From: Chlorops oryzae
Taxonomy: Eukaryota > Arthropoda > Insecta > Diptera > Chloropidae
Direction: 5' to 3'
DNA: 64,000 nt
NCBI GenBank assembly: GCA_020466095.1
Contig: CM035808.1
Span: forward strand, 35,915,502-35,979,501
Each line of letters begins with the position of its first letter. Position 1 is the stretch's first letter. Positions 10,625 to 22,161 of this stretch are shown here, one piece after another. The position numbers were made by a program, and so were the translations under genes. The notes below the pieces were generated by a model. That model did no database searches. It was not told the DNA's origin and saw nothing but the letters and a program-made list of their open reading frames with translations.

Positions 10625-12565
10625 TTTTTTATAATTACGAACTATGCCTGTATCCTTCAGTCTTATGCTCGCTTACATCGGAGTCTAATTTATGCTTAAA
10701 TATGGTTATGCGGTTCCCCTAAGCACTTTTAAATCGTTCATTCAATTGACTTCGTGCGAGGCCCCTTTGAGTGCGAGGCCGTGGGCGATAGTCACTGATT
10801 TTCATTTTACTTCCCTCTCCCGTCTGACTGGACTTTCGAAAGGAAAAGTTGTAAGCAAGCGAAGGTAGTGACATCATCTTACTAAATGATCGGACCCCTT
10901 TAAATGTCATATAAATAGTCAGTCATGTAAATTATAATTCTTATGCATTTTTTTTAATCGAATAGGCCCCGATGGATGGCCTTTCGACTGGATTTTTTGA
11001 GAGGAAAAATGGATTATTTCACCCATCTGGTGGAAAACAATCATTGCCCTAATTCCGTGGCCAGCGGTAAACCAGTTTCTCTAGTTTCGTGAAATGTATG
11101 ACCAACGTCTCCCGATGACAAATGTTCGAAAGTGCACGCCCATCTTAAAGTGACAAATCAAAAAGTTTCTTTATTAACTGCAAATGCAAGGATGACTGGG
11201 CACTGCTTTTCTTTTTTTTTTTGCGTACGCCCCACAAACGATGATATTGTTGTGTCGCCACTTCATACCGAGAGCAGGGAGGCAAAGCAACCCTTTCACG
11301 ACGCTTATTTGTCCCTTAAGTGCTACATTGGTGTCGCTTTTATGCGTTTTATCCTGTCATTAACAAGGATGTTAAGACTATAAGACACGGTAGCGGTTAC
11401 ATTTTCAAAATATCCTTTCGCTGCTTTAATATATTAATTTTATTTTTTTTTTTGCTTTTGCTTTGGCTGCCTTTACTTTTTGATTATGAGTTTATTGCTA
11501 CCGTAACCAGCTGACGACGATGAGCCTTGAATCTCTGCACGGTGGAAGCAACCCTTTACGTTAATCAGACACGCACTCGCACACGGCATACCGTCGTATA
11601 CCTTCCCATGCGTCCGGGAATCGAATAATTTATTTGGAAACGCAATAAGAGATTTCTCGTCCACATGCATTCGGCTCATTTCATTTCGTTTAATTTCATC
11701 GCGCATCCTTTTTCCAAATTGTATTTTCCCTCAACTCACCCCTTTGCCTCTCTCTCTCTCTCTCGCTCGCTCGCTAGCCCTATCAACCGATAGTGTTGGT
11801 TTTTCTGGCCGCTCGCGCGCCTCAAATGTTGTTTTTGTACTATTTAATTAATTATGTAAACATAACTTTGTTCACATGACATGAGGTAAGACGACCGGCT
11901 TTGGGAAATCCAATTGTTCGCATATGAGTCGTTTATGGAAATGGATTTGGAAAGTGAAACTCAATTTAGGGTGCCTACCGAACTAAGCAATAATTGATTG
12001 AGAGATTAAGTCGAAAAAGGCCAGCTTTCGAGCGGGGCCCCGATATATGGGAAAAGAATAGTGGTTGGCAATATAAAATCATTTTTTTAGAAATTATATT
12101 TCGATTGCTTTTAGGCAAAGGCTCCTTTTAAAGTCAGGAAACTTGGAATACATCAAATGTCAGGAAATGATTGTTGAAATATTGATTTGAATACGAAAAT
12201 TATAAAAAAAGATTGGGAAAATTCGGCCAGTGTCTTTCTTCTTTTAACCGTTTTTGATTTCTTTGAATTAAATTTCTTTTCCTTTCTTCATATATGGAAA
12301 ATATCATCATAATATGTATGAATTGGTTTAACCCATTCCCAGGCGTAGCCTTTTTGCCGATCGGATAATGAAACTTCCCCCACTGGCTGGTATTTTGGGT
12401 TAATTGAACTAAATATCCTGGCCAATTCATGCGAATCTGTTGTCTCTGTCGGGGGCAATAAATTTTCATCACATCACTTGCTTTAAATTTATCAAAAGAG
12501 TGTCCCTTGGGTATATGTATTTGAGAAGAAGAACATTCTAAGGAAAACTCAATATCAGTCTTGTC
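10625..12565. other. No gene recognised
   Basis: Contains a (TC)n/(GCTC)n run at about 11748-11775. A 152-codon minus-strand frame at 12200-12658 overlaps the dispersed repeat at its N-terminal end. I could not assign it to a family and do not annotate it as a gene. Confidence 0.35.
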
Positions 12566-12775
12566 AAAAACCTTTAAGTCAAAATTTTTCCAAAATACAT
12601 TTTTTTGCTGAAAATGAGTAGATGTGTATTTTGGAAAACAACACATAAGCTTAAACATTCTTACCTCATTTATATTGAATTGAGGATAAAAAGAAGTTCC
12701 TTAAAACTCATTGGTTTGAGCACGAATTAGTTTTTAAATGATTCTTGAAAAATTCTATTCTAGTGACTTATGAGG
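12566..12775. repeat. Dispersed repeat, copy 2 (pair with 2431-2650)
   Basis: Collinear with 2431-2650 through CTTTAAGTCAAAA, TTTTCCAAAATACATTTTTTT, TGTATTTTGG, TCCTTAAAACTCATTGG, and TTCTATTCTAGTGACTTATGAGG. Many indels separate the copies. It is followed within 90 bp by the hairpin at 12863-12989. Confidence 0.6.
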
Positions 12776-12862
12776 ATATTTTTCAATAGAAATGGAAATC
12801 GATTTCCATTTGAATTTCTTTTTTTTTAGCCCTGAAACATTATACATTATGTGCGAATGTAG

Positions 12863-12989
12863 GATGTCATAGGGAAACCAGGCCTTAAATATCAGCCCTA
12901 AGGTAGGCCTGAGGAACCGCATACTTCATAAGCGAGTACTCAGGCCTACCTCAAGGCTGATATTTAAAGCCTGATTTGCCTATGACATC
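12863..12989. repeat. Long hairpin with 51-bp arms
   Basis: The arms at 12863-12913 and 12939-12989 are inverted copies of equal length and align without gaps with only a few mismatches. The outer ends read GATGTCATAGG and CCTATGACATC; the inner ends read GTAGGCCTGAG and CTCAGGCCTAC. The loop is 25 nt. It could be a foldback MITE or, if transcribed, a dsRNA/hairpin precursor. The low mismatch count suggests fairly recent origin or arm homogenisation. Confidence 0.7.
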
Positions 12990-13039
12990 GGTTAACAAAA
13001 CGAAAACAGGGGCTATTGCTGGATATCATGCATTAGCAT

Positions 13040-13299
13040 TAGCATTTTGCCAGGGCGAGACTACAAATGTTCGGGGAACCCTGTCGCGTCGACTCAGACT
13101 GTATGACGGAGTATAACCTGTCTTTTCTCCTTAACTTCGTGCGGAGGACTGGCATATTTCGGTAATCATGCGGCCTCAAAATGAATTGACAACCTGGTTT
13201 AAGAATTATACTGGTATGGCTACGGAACCGTTGCAACGCGTTGGTTCTATGTCTGCTCTTATTGACAGTCCAGTTCTACCTAACCTAACCTAACCTAAC
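13040..13299 (-). repeat. Interspersed repeat with a CCTAA (TTAGG) tract at one edge
   Basis: Four tandem CCTAA pentamers lie at about 13279-13298. On the minus strand they read as a TTAGG run followed by TAGAACTGGACTGTCAATAAG. From general knowledge, a GGTTAGG run followed by GAACTGG is a familiar interspersed repeat in higher flies. Extent and class are inferred. It is unlikely to be a telomere, since Diptera lack TTAGG telomeres. Confidence 0.4.
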
Positions 13300-13309
13300 G
13301 TATCCATTC

Positions 13310-15286
13310 AGGCCAGAAATATTGTTATAACATACCTCAGTGCTCAATGAACCACTGGGTAATTAAAATTGGTTTCATATATTCGGCTGTTTTGAATATT
13401 TTTAATTATCAATGAAAATTTTATACAAAAAATGAACTTAACTCCCCATTATTACGTAACACGAAGTCGACGACGACTCAATTTATAAACTTGTCATTAT
13501 TAATCCCGACTAAATAAAATCTGTTATCGATATACTTCACATACTGATAATTATATTTAAGTCATTTTTACGAATTGGAAGATCGTAAATTGTTAACTTG
13601 AGGAATTTTGTCTGCGTAAATACTCATTAAAATATGGAATCACATTTTTCGAACTTCGAATTTCAAATTGTTAATAATGAGTACTTATTTTTAATAACAA
13701 TTAAGTACTAAAATTGTTTTTTACAGATTTTTTTTTTTTAATTGTGGAATTTAATAATACTTCCAATTTATTTTAGCCAGCCTATTCCTACATTAGCTAT
13801 AAACTACATATTTCAAAAAGCAGAATTGTAAATTATTTTTTCTTAGAAAAAGTTATAAAATTTGATTTTTAAAACTATCTGGAAAATCGTTTATAAATTC
13901 AAAAATTATTAAAGAAAAAAATTTTAAGTAAATTCCAACCTACCTGTTCAAGTCCTGCGAATTTCATTGGTATCTTTAATGGAAGGAGTAAACTACAGTT
14001 TACTACACAAAAGCCACAAAGACATTGCCGATTATTTCTTTGCTTGAATGAGCAATCATAAAATTCGCCATTGGGTAAAACTAGAGCAAAATCGGTCATA
14101 TAATAATATGTCTAAAAATTATGTGGAAAATGCAACAAAAATTATTGTAAATTCTCTAGAGCGCACACAGCAAGCCGTGCGTCATTGTGTGATTTCAACG
14201 GAAAGGGTCTTACATTCGAGAGCACGATCCAATAGAGCAGAGCACTCAGTTCGCACTCATTTCGTGCCCTAATTTTTAATTGCATCATAAAGAAACCAGC
14301 AAGTTGCTGAGGAAGAGAGAAATTGCAACGGAATTTCTCGTTGTTCCAGTTTAGGTTTATGACATCCTTTTAATGGTTAGCCAAAGGATACATAAGAGAA
14401 ATAACATTCGTTGCCTTCTATCCGTCATTTAAAGAACTCTGGCAATAAAGCGCGGTATGCAATCGTATCCAACCGCGTTCAGGCTGCACTGCGAACAAAA
14501 GAGAATCGAACGAGAAACGGTGAAAGGTTAGAGGGAACAATACGAATTACTAAGAAACCCTAGTTTGAGGCCATTGCTTTCTCCTGAACTAAAGTGAAAG
14601 AGATTTTAGTGGAATTGCTTAAGAGACTGCGTAATATTGCAAGGAGTTGATGCAATTGCACGTAACTCATTTCGGGTTCGTATGCAAATTAGTCTTGCTT
14701 TTCCTGGAATGACATTGTGGGTTAGTTTTATGGTAAAAGGTTAGCATTGAAATAAACAGCGGCTCATTTCGAACAAATCGGTTTTGTAGTGCGAAGGACA
14801 AGCAAGTTCTTCTTCAGATGTTACTATGCCCATGGAAGGGAAGGAGAAATTTAGAAATTGTAACATACCTATTGAGAAATTCTCAATTATGGGAAAATTT
14901 TCAGTGTGAATTGCTGTTAGAAAGTCAGGCTTCAATATGAAATGCTGTCTGAATTGAAATCCTAGAGAAATTTATTCTAAGAGGACCTACATTTCATTGG
15001 GCTTAACCAATGAGCAAGAAAATTCTTATGGTTTATTTGAATAAATAACTCTAGTTTACAAACAATTATTATATTTCTTTGGAATCTTAAATGCAATACC
15101 TTTAAAAAATGCTTCCATAAAAAGTTTTTAAAATATTATTATTTTTTTTGTTTTTGAGATCAACTGACAAAAAATGCTGGAGAGATTTCTTTGAGGCCAA
15201 AATGGTCAGATATTACTTTAATTTTGAGTTAGGAACGCTTCCAAGGACTCTATTTAAAACACAGCATATCTAAATACTTCAATTTA
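13310..15286. other. No gene recognised
   Basis: AT-rich with long A and T runs. No domain, RNA gene or inverted repeat of note was seen. Confidence 0.4.
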
Positions 15287-15600
15287 AACAAGTAAGGGTG
15301 TTAGAGTCAGACAGTTCCATCTGGAAAAACTGTACATACACGTTATAATATTGAAAGATCGAATCTACGTTCAGTAAATAAATTTTTTTGCTAACAATGT
15401 TTATGAAAATCCCTACTTTTGATGAGTACCCTTGTGTACTATGTTTCAGAACTCATTCCTTTAAAATTGTCCTTTTGCCACACCCACAAGTCAACTTTTT
15501 TAATAATACTAAGCTTAATTTGCTAATCTCTTTTAAGAGTGAAAGAGTTTCCTATTAGAGGTCTCAAAGCATTATCTAGGTACATATGAGAATAAAACCC
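15287..15600 (-). mobile_element. Degenerate mini-me/DINE-like fragment (type 1)
   Basis: It starts AACAAGTAAGGGTGTTAGAGTCAG, the reverse complement of the type-1 3' terminus, but the terminal hairpin has decayed. Weak similarity continues through CTTTTGCCACACCCACAAG. The right limit is uncertain. Confidence 0.4.
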
Positions 15601-16136
15601 AGTACTTACTGGAGATAATGAAATGGCCCCATCAAGTAAGCACTCGCTTTATGTTGTAATAATGTAAAAAATTTAATTTCAGGCTTAGTGGAGTGATAGG
15701 TAAATATATTTTCAATCTTAAATAGGCTGTATTTTAGAAAGTAAGTATTTCAAATATTAAAAGTATTGTGAGCAACGGGTATATCTTTCAAATGCAAGAT
15801 TAATCAGATCGGACTAGCTATGAGCATAAAAAGCTTACGAATGTTACGTTATAAGGCCGTGGCGGTGATCATATCGCACACTAATCACTAAATTGGCAAA
15901 ACTCAAAAATTTGCAATTCTCGAACAAACAGCCAATAACTCTCGACGTCTGTAAAAACTATTTATTTTTTAAACTTATATTGTTTTTAAATAACTGCATA
16001 TCAATAAATATAAATCTTAATTTTCCACGTGTTCCTTTTGCAGCAGTCAAATGTTGGCAAACATGAAAAAAGTGATCGAAAAAATTTTGAATTGTGCCGG
16101 TTTAGTGATTAGTGTGCGATATATGTACAATATGTA

Positions 16137-17429
16137 ACAGGTTGGCTGATAAGTCCCCGGTCTAACAAAGAAAAACACATTTTTTTGTCAAAATTCGTTT
16201 TTATTATTCAACATAGTTCCCTTCAAGAGCGATACAACGATTATAACGACCTTCCAATTTTTTGATACCATTTTGGTAGTACTCCTTCAGTTTTGCCTCA
16301 AAATAGGCCTCAGTTTCGGCGATCACCTCTTCATTGCAGCCAAATTTTTTCCCTGCGAGCATCCTTTTGAGGTCTGAGAACAAGAAAAAGTCGCTGGGGG
16401 CCAGATCTGGAGAATACGGTGGGTGGGGAAGCAATTCGAAGCCTAATTCATGAATTTTTGCCATCGTTCTCAATGACTTGTGGCACGGTGCGTTGTCTTG
16501 GTAGAACAACACTTTTTTCTTCTTCATATGGGGCCGTTTTGCCGCGATTTCGACCTTCAAACGCTCCAATAACGACATATAATAGTCACTGTTGATGGTT
16601 TTTCCCTTCTCAAGATAATCGATAAAAATTATTCCATGCCCATCCCAAAAAACAGAGGCCATTACTTTGCCAGCGGACTTTTGAGTCTTTCCACGCTTCG
16701 GAGACGGTTCACCGATCGCTGTCCACTCAGCCGACTGTCGATTGGACTCAGGAGTGTAGTGATAGAGCCATGTTTCATCCATTGTCACATATCGACGCAA
16801 AAACTCGGGTGTATTGCGAGTTAACAGCTGCAAACACCGCTCAGAATCATCAACACGTTGTTGTTTTTGGTCAAATGTGAGCTCGCGCGGCACCCATTTT
16901 GCACAGAGCTTTTTCATATCCAAATATTGATGAATGATATGACCAACACGTTCCTTCGATATCTTTAAGGCCTCTGCTATCTCGATCAACTTCATTTTAC
17001 GGTCATTCAAAATCGTTTTGTGAATTTTTTTGATGTTTTCGTCGGTAACCACCTCTTTCGGGCGTCCACTGCGTTCACCGTCCTCCGTGCTCATTTCACC
17101 ACGCTTGAATTTCGCATACCAATCAATTATTGTTGATTTTCCTGGGGCAGAGTCCGGAAACTCATTATCAAGCTAAGTTTTTGCTTCCACTGTATTTTTT
17201 CCCTTCAGAAAACACTATTTTATAAAAACACGAAATTCCTTTTTTACCATTTTTTTCACAATAACAAAAGTTGCTTCACAAAAGACGCTCTATCTCACAA
17301 ACTAATTGACTTACAGACGTCAAATTTTGACACGAATCATTTGAAGGTTGCCACTATATAAAAATAATATGCATTTAATACTAGCGACGCCATCTATGTG
17401 TCAGACCGGGGACTTATCAGCCAACCTGT
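16137..17429 (-). mobile_element. Full-length mariner element, irritans subfamily (Himar1-like)
   Basis: Inverted termini at 16137-16163 and 17403-17429 start ACAGGTTGGCTGATAAGTCC and are perfect copies by eye. They are flanked by the TA target duplication (16135-16136 and 17430-17431). The element is 1293 bp, the usual mariner size, and contains one transposase frame on the minus strand (16204-17250). The terminal sequence is the one I associate with Himar1 from the horn fly. Intact ends mean it could still be mobilised in trans by a related transposase. Confidence 0.95.
16204..17250 (-). pseudogene. Mariner transposase, inactivated by two N-terminal stop codons
   Basis: The frame from ATG (17248-17250) to the stop codon spans 349 codons, the expected 348-residue mariner transposase. 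It contains two in-frame TAG codons: codon 12 (17215-17217) and codon 26 (17173-17175). Both lie in the first helix-turn-helix, and no frameshift is seen. Downstream of them 296 codons are open from Met53 (17092-17094). That part keeps the second HTH region, the WVPREL motif (the WVPHEL-type linker) and the DD34D catalytic triad: D158 (in MDETW), D251 (in QDNAPCH) and D286 (in YSPDLAPSD). The family cuts and pastes at TA through TIR binding. Without the N-terminal HTH the Met53 product should not bind the ends normally. Two point mutations in an otherwise clean frame suggest recent inactivation. Confidence 0.93.
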
Positions 17430-17431
17430 TA

Positions 17432-18515
17432 TGTATAATATTTATGTCAATCGAATAATTTTTTTTTTCGAATGCATGGCTTCGTTACACTGTATGCGAA
17501 ATCAGTCTTGAAAGAAAATCTTAATTTCAATATAAATTTATATTTCCCAAATAGACAAAATACAACATATTGGCATCATCTTGACATCATGCATGACCAA
17601 ACGATGCTGAAAGTATGTGTTGCTTATGAGGGACAAAATGTGCTCAACTTGAGAGCAAATTATGATTTCAGTATATGGTTACATATTGACCTCATACTCA
17701 TATTATTCATTATTCATGTCATGATATGAGATCGTGCAATGAAGTCAATTTGATGTAGTTTTGAAAACATATATTGAGGACTAGAATTGTTATCAAATTG
17801 TCGACAATTTTCATGCATCCCTTGAAATCATTGTATGAATATCATAGCTGTCTATTTGGGTTATTAATAGGGCTCGGAAAAAATGCACTAAAAAGGACGA
17901 AAAATGCTTCAGAATCAAAAAAAAAAAAATACTAATAAAGTCTTCTTAGTCATTCATTCCTCTGAACAATTTCCTTAAGGTCTTAGTTTCATGGTTTATT
18001 CATTCATTAAAAATATTTCATTTTGAGGGGGAGTTTCTTCGAATTCATTGCAATTCAATGAAAAAAAGCATTGATTAAACAGGCAACAATATTATTTGAA
18101 ATGATTTTGAAATGGTACATTTTTATAATTTTTAAAGGAAATTTTGTAAGTTTCAGGGCATTTTTCCCCAACCCAATTTATAAATAAAATCTTATTCGTT
18201 CTTGCAACGAACATACGCAACATGATGTTCATGGCCTTGTCGACCCCCGAAGATTGTTAAACCGACAAAGAGAATTAGAAGGATAAATTGATTTATTCTC
18301 GATGGCTGCATTTCATTTGTCAATTGATTTGCCCAACGGATTAATATATACAAATATATTAAGGATTTATCATATAATAATTGCATTCTAATCCTAATCA
18401 TTTGACTTCCTTTACTGGGAAACTCAGTAATTCTACTATCAACCCATTAAATATTTCGTCCCAAATTTACTCTTTTCCCGACATTCCACAAATCCTTTTG
18501 AAGAGAAGAAAAAAA
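17432..18515. other. No gene recognised
   Basis: AT-rich; several short frames have no recognisable domain. Nothing repeated elsewhere in the window was noticed. Confidence 0.4.
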
Positions 18516-18597
18516 CAAGTAAGAAAGCTAAAGTCGGTCAAGCCCGACTTTGAAATACCCAGCGTCCCGACATTACGAGCGCACTATGTTTTGCTTC

Positions 18598-19250
18598 TCT
18601 ATTTGTGGGCGTGGCAGTGGGAGGGCAACATAAATTATTTCCCTACACCTTTCATTCGCCATGGTGAACCTATGTTGCGAGTTTTGAAGCTTCTACTTCT
18701 TTTACTTCGGAAGTTACAAAAAATCTTCATTTGTGGGCGTGGCAGTGGGCGGGCCGCATAAAAATTTTTTCCTACACCTTTCGTTCGCCTTGGTGAACCT
18801 ATGTTGCGAATTTGAAGCTTCTACGCCTTTTACTTCGGAAGTTACGAAAAATCTTTATTTGTGGGCGTGGCAGTGGGCGGGCCACAAAAAATTTTTTCCT
18901 GCACCTTTCATTCGCCTTGGTGAACCTATGTTGCGAATTCGAAGCTTCTACGCCTTTTACTTCGGAAGTTACGAAAAAACTTCATTTGTGGGCGTGGCAG
19001 TGGGCGGGCCATAAAAAAAATTTTCCTACACCTTTCATTTGCCTTGTTGAACCTATGTTGCGAATTTGAAGCTTCTACGCCTTTTACTTCGGAAGTTATG
19101 AAAGTTCTCTATTTGTGGGCGTGGCAGTGGGCGGGCTACATAAATTTTTGTTCCTACACTTTTTATTTGCCTTAGGCAACCTATGCTGCGAATTTGAAGC
19201 TTCTACGCCTTTTACTTCACAAGTTACGATAAGCCCTTATTTTTGGGCTT
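18598..19250. repeat. Tandem array, unit ~128 bp, five copies plus diverged edges
   Basis: TTTGTGGGCGTGGCAGTGGG recurs at about 18600, 18731, 18859, 18986 and 19113, with diverged copies at about 19251 and 19397. Each is followed by a CCTACACCTTTCATT-like block and then GAAGCTTCTACGCCTTTTAC. The spacing of 126-130 bp is regular through the first five. It sits inside the type-2 mini-me-like element, as internal minisatellites do in DINE-type elements. Confidence 0.85.
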
Positions 19251-19512
19251 ATTTGTGGGCGTGGCTCGAGGAGGGCGGCGTCCATTTTTTGCCAGGATAT
19301 GTCTCTTTTCGTAGTTTACCAGTACACCAAATATCAATGGAATGTGTTGACTGGTTCGCAAGTTACAAGCATTTTACTGAAAACACATTATATTCATTTG
19401 TGGGCGTGGCAGTGGGCGGATGTCTCCCATTTTTACTTAGGATCATACTCGGATCCCGATATACCTGTGTGTCAAATTTCGACTTGATTGGTCCAGCCGT
19501 TTCGGAGGAGAT

Positions 19513-19613
19513 CCGACCACGGACGGACGGACAGACGGACAGACGGACAGACGGACGGACGGACGGACGGACGGACGGACAGACGGACAGACGGACAGAC
19601 GGACAGACGGACA
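19513..19613. repeat. (GGAC/AGAC)n minisatellite
   Basis: About 100 bp of alternating ACGG and ACAG tetramers; on the minus strand this is GTCC/GTCT, the GTCY repeat described for mini-me elements. The 184-codon frame running through it is an artefact of the repeat. Confidence 0.9.
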
Positions 19614-19738
19614 TGTCTAAATCGATTCAGTTTTTGATCCTGATCATTTCTATATATATTTTTCTATAGCTCCGGAGCTTAATTCTCCCTGTTACAAGAT
19701 TTGCACAAAACTAATATACCCCGCTTACGCTGGGTATA

Positions 19739-22161
19739 AAAATACCCTTAAAATGGGAAACAAATTCGACAAAAATCAGGCGAATAATTGCATCGCTCTA
19801 AGCTGTGCAAATCCCTCAACACGTTCGCGAGCAAATCGCTTTCATTCGATTATGATTTGAATGAAATAGAATTGAGTCTTTTTTTTTTTTGCGAAATAGT
19901 TGCTGCGATTTGCAATAAAAAAATTTTTTAATATTTCACACGTGGGATTTGCGACAATCGTCGGCAAAAATACGAAACTCAATTATTTTCGTTTGGAATT
20001 GCGTAGAGAGATTTTGAAAAGCGATTTTCAATGCGCGCAAAAGTTGGAAATTTTACAATAGAATCAAGGCAAAACAAACAAACAAAAAACCCCGAACAGG
20101 CAGGGAAAAAAGGCCACACTAATCCTTTGCTATTTTACTATGCAGAATCCCCAAAGTGCATGCCAGGATTTCCATATTTTCAAATCTATCGTATAGACCG
20201 TCAACCTACGGCTCTTGTGTGTTTTGCGTTTTGGATTTGCTTTTTAGAAAAATAAACACCAAAGTGTAAAAAATCAACTCAAATAAATGCAACACAACGA
20301 AACGGAACGAAACGAAACGATACGACGACATAAAACAATAGGGCCGAACGAAATGTATACATTGTATATACAGCGCACGCGACGCATACAATTTGCATCC
20401 GGTTCCGGTGAAGCTTGTACATCGATCCCACCGTATGCACGGGATGAAGTTCCAAAACATAGACCGGCAGCCTAGTATTTCATATGAAAACCATAAAAAC
20501 AACAAGAAGGCCACCAGGGCAGCTCGATTCCGAGCGCTTTTTTATATTTTTGAAATCCGCGCATCTATTTTAATCCTTTTTTAGACAAGCACAAACAAGC
20601 AGCACCGATGCCTGTGACCAAATCATGTGTGTGTACTTATGCTTACATGTGTGTCTGTGTGTGTGTGTGCGTGTTTGCATGAGCTTAGAAGCAAAAATGC
20701 AATTTAGAATATTTGCAATTCCCTTTGGCAAACTTTTATGAATGCATGAGCAAAAAAATTTTTATGTTCATTTTTTTTTTTTTGTTTCTTCATATTCTCC
20801 ACTAACGAGGAAGACTAACAAGGACTAAGACCACGAGAGTGTATCGGAATAATGTAACAATGCCCGCTATCACCCCTTCCGACGGATCTGTTCGAATTTT
20901 TCGGCATTTAGTTTTTTATTATTCAATTTTTTCTCTTTTTTGGTGTTGCGAGCATAGTAACATAATAAACACTTTATGCTGAGCCTTTCAATGTTGTACA
21001 ACTTGTGAACATGACAATGCAATTGACGGGCTGCGCCAATATTAAAAGGGAATCTAGCCAGGATATAATAGCAACATCGTACGCTACGATGGCACCATTC
21101 TTCCGCTGGCCCTTTGTTTTTAATGAGCGCTGTCACCCTTTCTTGTGCACTGTGCGTGGCGAAAAATCGTTGCCTCCGCTATTCTCTGCTATTCTTTTTT
21201 GACCCGCTAAAGTAGAAAAGGATAACATGCCCATCATAATGGGTGCGCAGGGGTGAATCGGCAAATAGCAAAACACCTTGTCGACGAACATTAGGCCAGC
21301 AAAGCTGCCGTTTCAAATTTGAAAAATTAACAAATGAGACAAGAGCCGAGAGCCGAGAACCCAAAAAAAACTTTAGACCCACGTGTCGCGGTGAATTTTA
21401 TTAGTAACCGAATCTGCATATTGCATCGGGAAGCATAAATCATGCAACATATTGCTTAATTATGCGTGCCTTTCACATGTTATTAATAGATTAAGTTATG
21501 TCGTGGAACTATTAGCATGGTTCTGGCAATGGAGCTTCGGAAAATGAGTTTTTGTTTCGCTCTAACTCTTGTTTATGAAATCGCTGATTAATCAATACCA
21601 CCGAAAAAACCCCTTAGAAGCCCTCAATTGAATTGACTTACAAAGTTCCCCAATATGACATTATTTCTCACAGATTTTTTGCTACAATTCTCACATGCTT
21701 TATGATTAACGTGGTACAAAGCGCATTTAAATTTTCGGAGTTTGGAGGATGGTTGCGACGTTATGACTTTCCGACGAGATCTCGAAAAGTACAGAACTAA
21801 ATAATATCGACGGAGCTAGACGGAAAATCGATACGTAATTATACCTAATGTAAAAAAAAGTAATTATGCCGACATAAAAATGCACCGAAATTTTTGATTT
21901 TGCGTCCTTACCCCACAAAAAGTGTGTTTCATTATCGAAATGTCTTAACGTGTAAATGGCCTCATACACACTGGGAAGGGAATACAAAGGGAGCAAAAAT
22001 TTCCAACAATCAATGATCGACACATTCTACCTTTTATTGAAGCTTAGAATACTTTCTCTTCTGCGGAGATAAATTTCTAGGGGGAAATTCCCACAAATTT
22101 ATTTATAAACACTTAGAAAAGATCTAAGAGAGGTTTTTCGATATTTTTATGTAGCTTTATG
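19739..22161. other. No gene recognised; microsatellites
   Basis: (ACGAA)n-like pentamers at about 20292-20325, a GT-rich tract at about 20625-20675 and several poly-A/T runs. No coding region or RNA gene is supported. Confidence 0.4.

Larger units (their letters stand above)
18516..19738 (-). mobile_element. Mini-me/DINE-like element (type 2) with internal tandem array
   Basis: Read on the minus strand it begins TATACCCAGCGTAAGCGGGG and ends with a hairpin (AAGTCGGGCTTGACCGACTT) followed by TAGCTTTCTTACTTGTTT. Type-1 elements in this window have the same plan: a 5' TATACCC hairpin, a (GTCY)n tract, then a 3' hairpin plus CTTACTTGTTTT. That plan fits dipteran mini-me and DINE-1 elements, which are non-autonomous and probably mobilised by Helitron/Helentron machinery. 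The element contains a ~128-bp array and a GGAC/AGAC minisatellite, listed separately. There is no real coding; the frames over it follow the repeats. Confidence 0.7.

Noticed and set aside
12200..12658. 152-codon minus-strand frame
   Set aside because: Its N-terminal third is the dispersed repeat shared with 2431-2650, where the frame is not kept. A faint likeness to an integrase tail was too weak to call.
13279..13298. Telomere or subtelomere
   Set aside because: Only four pentamers, embedded in an interspersed repeat in the middle of unrelated DNA.
18598..19250. Regularly spaced direct repeats resembling a CRISPR array
   Set aside because: The whole ~128-bp unit is conserved, with no unique spacers, in a eukaryotic mobile element.
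18733..19669. Overlapping frames of 85-184 codons with repeated FVGVAVGG-like peptides
   Set aside because: They follow the ~128-bp tandem repeat and the GGAC/AGAC minisatellite of a non-coding element.
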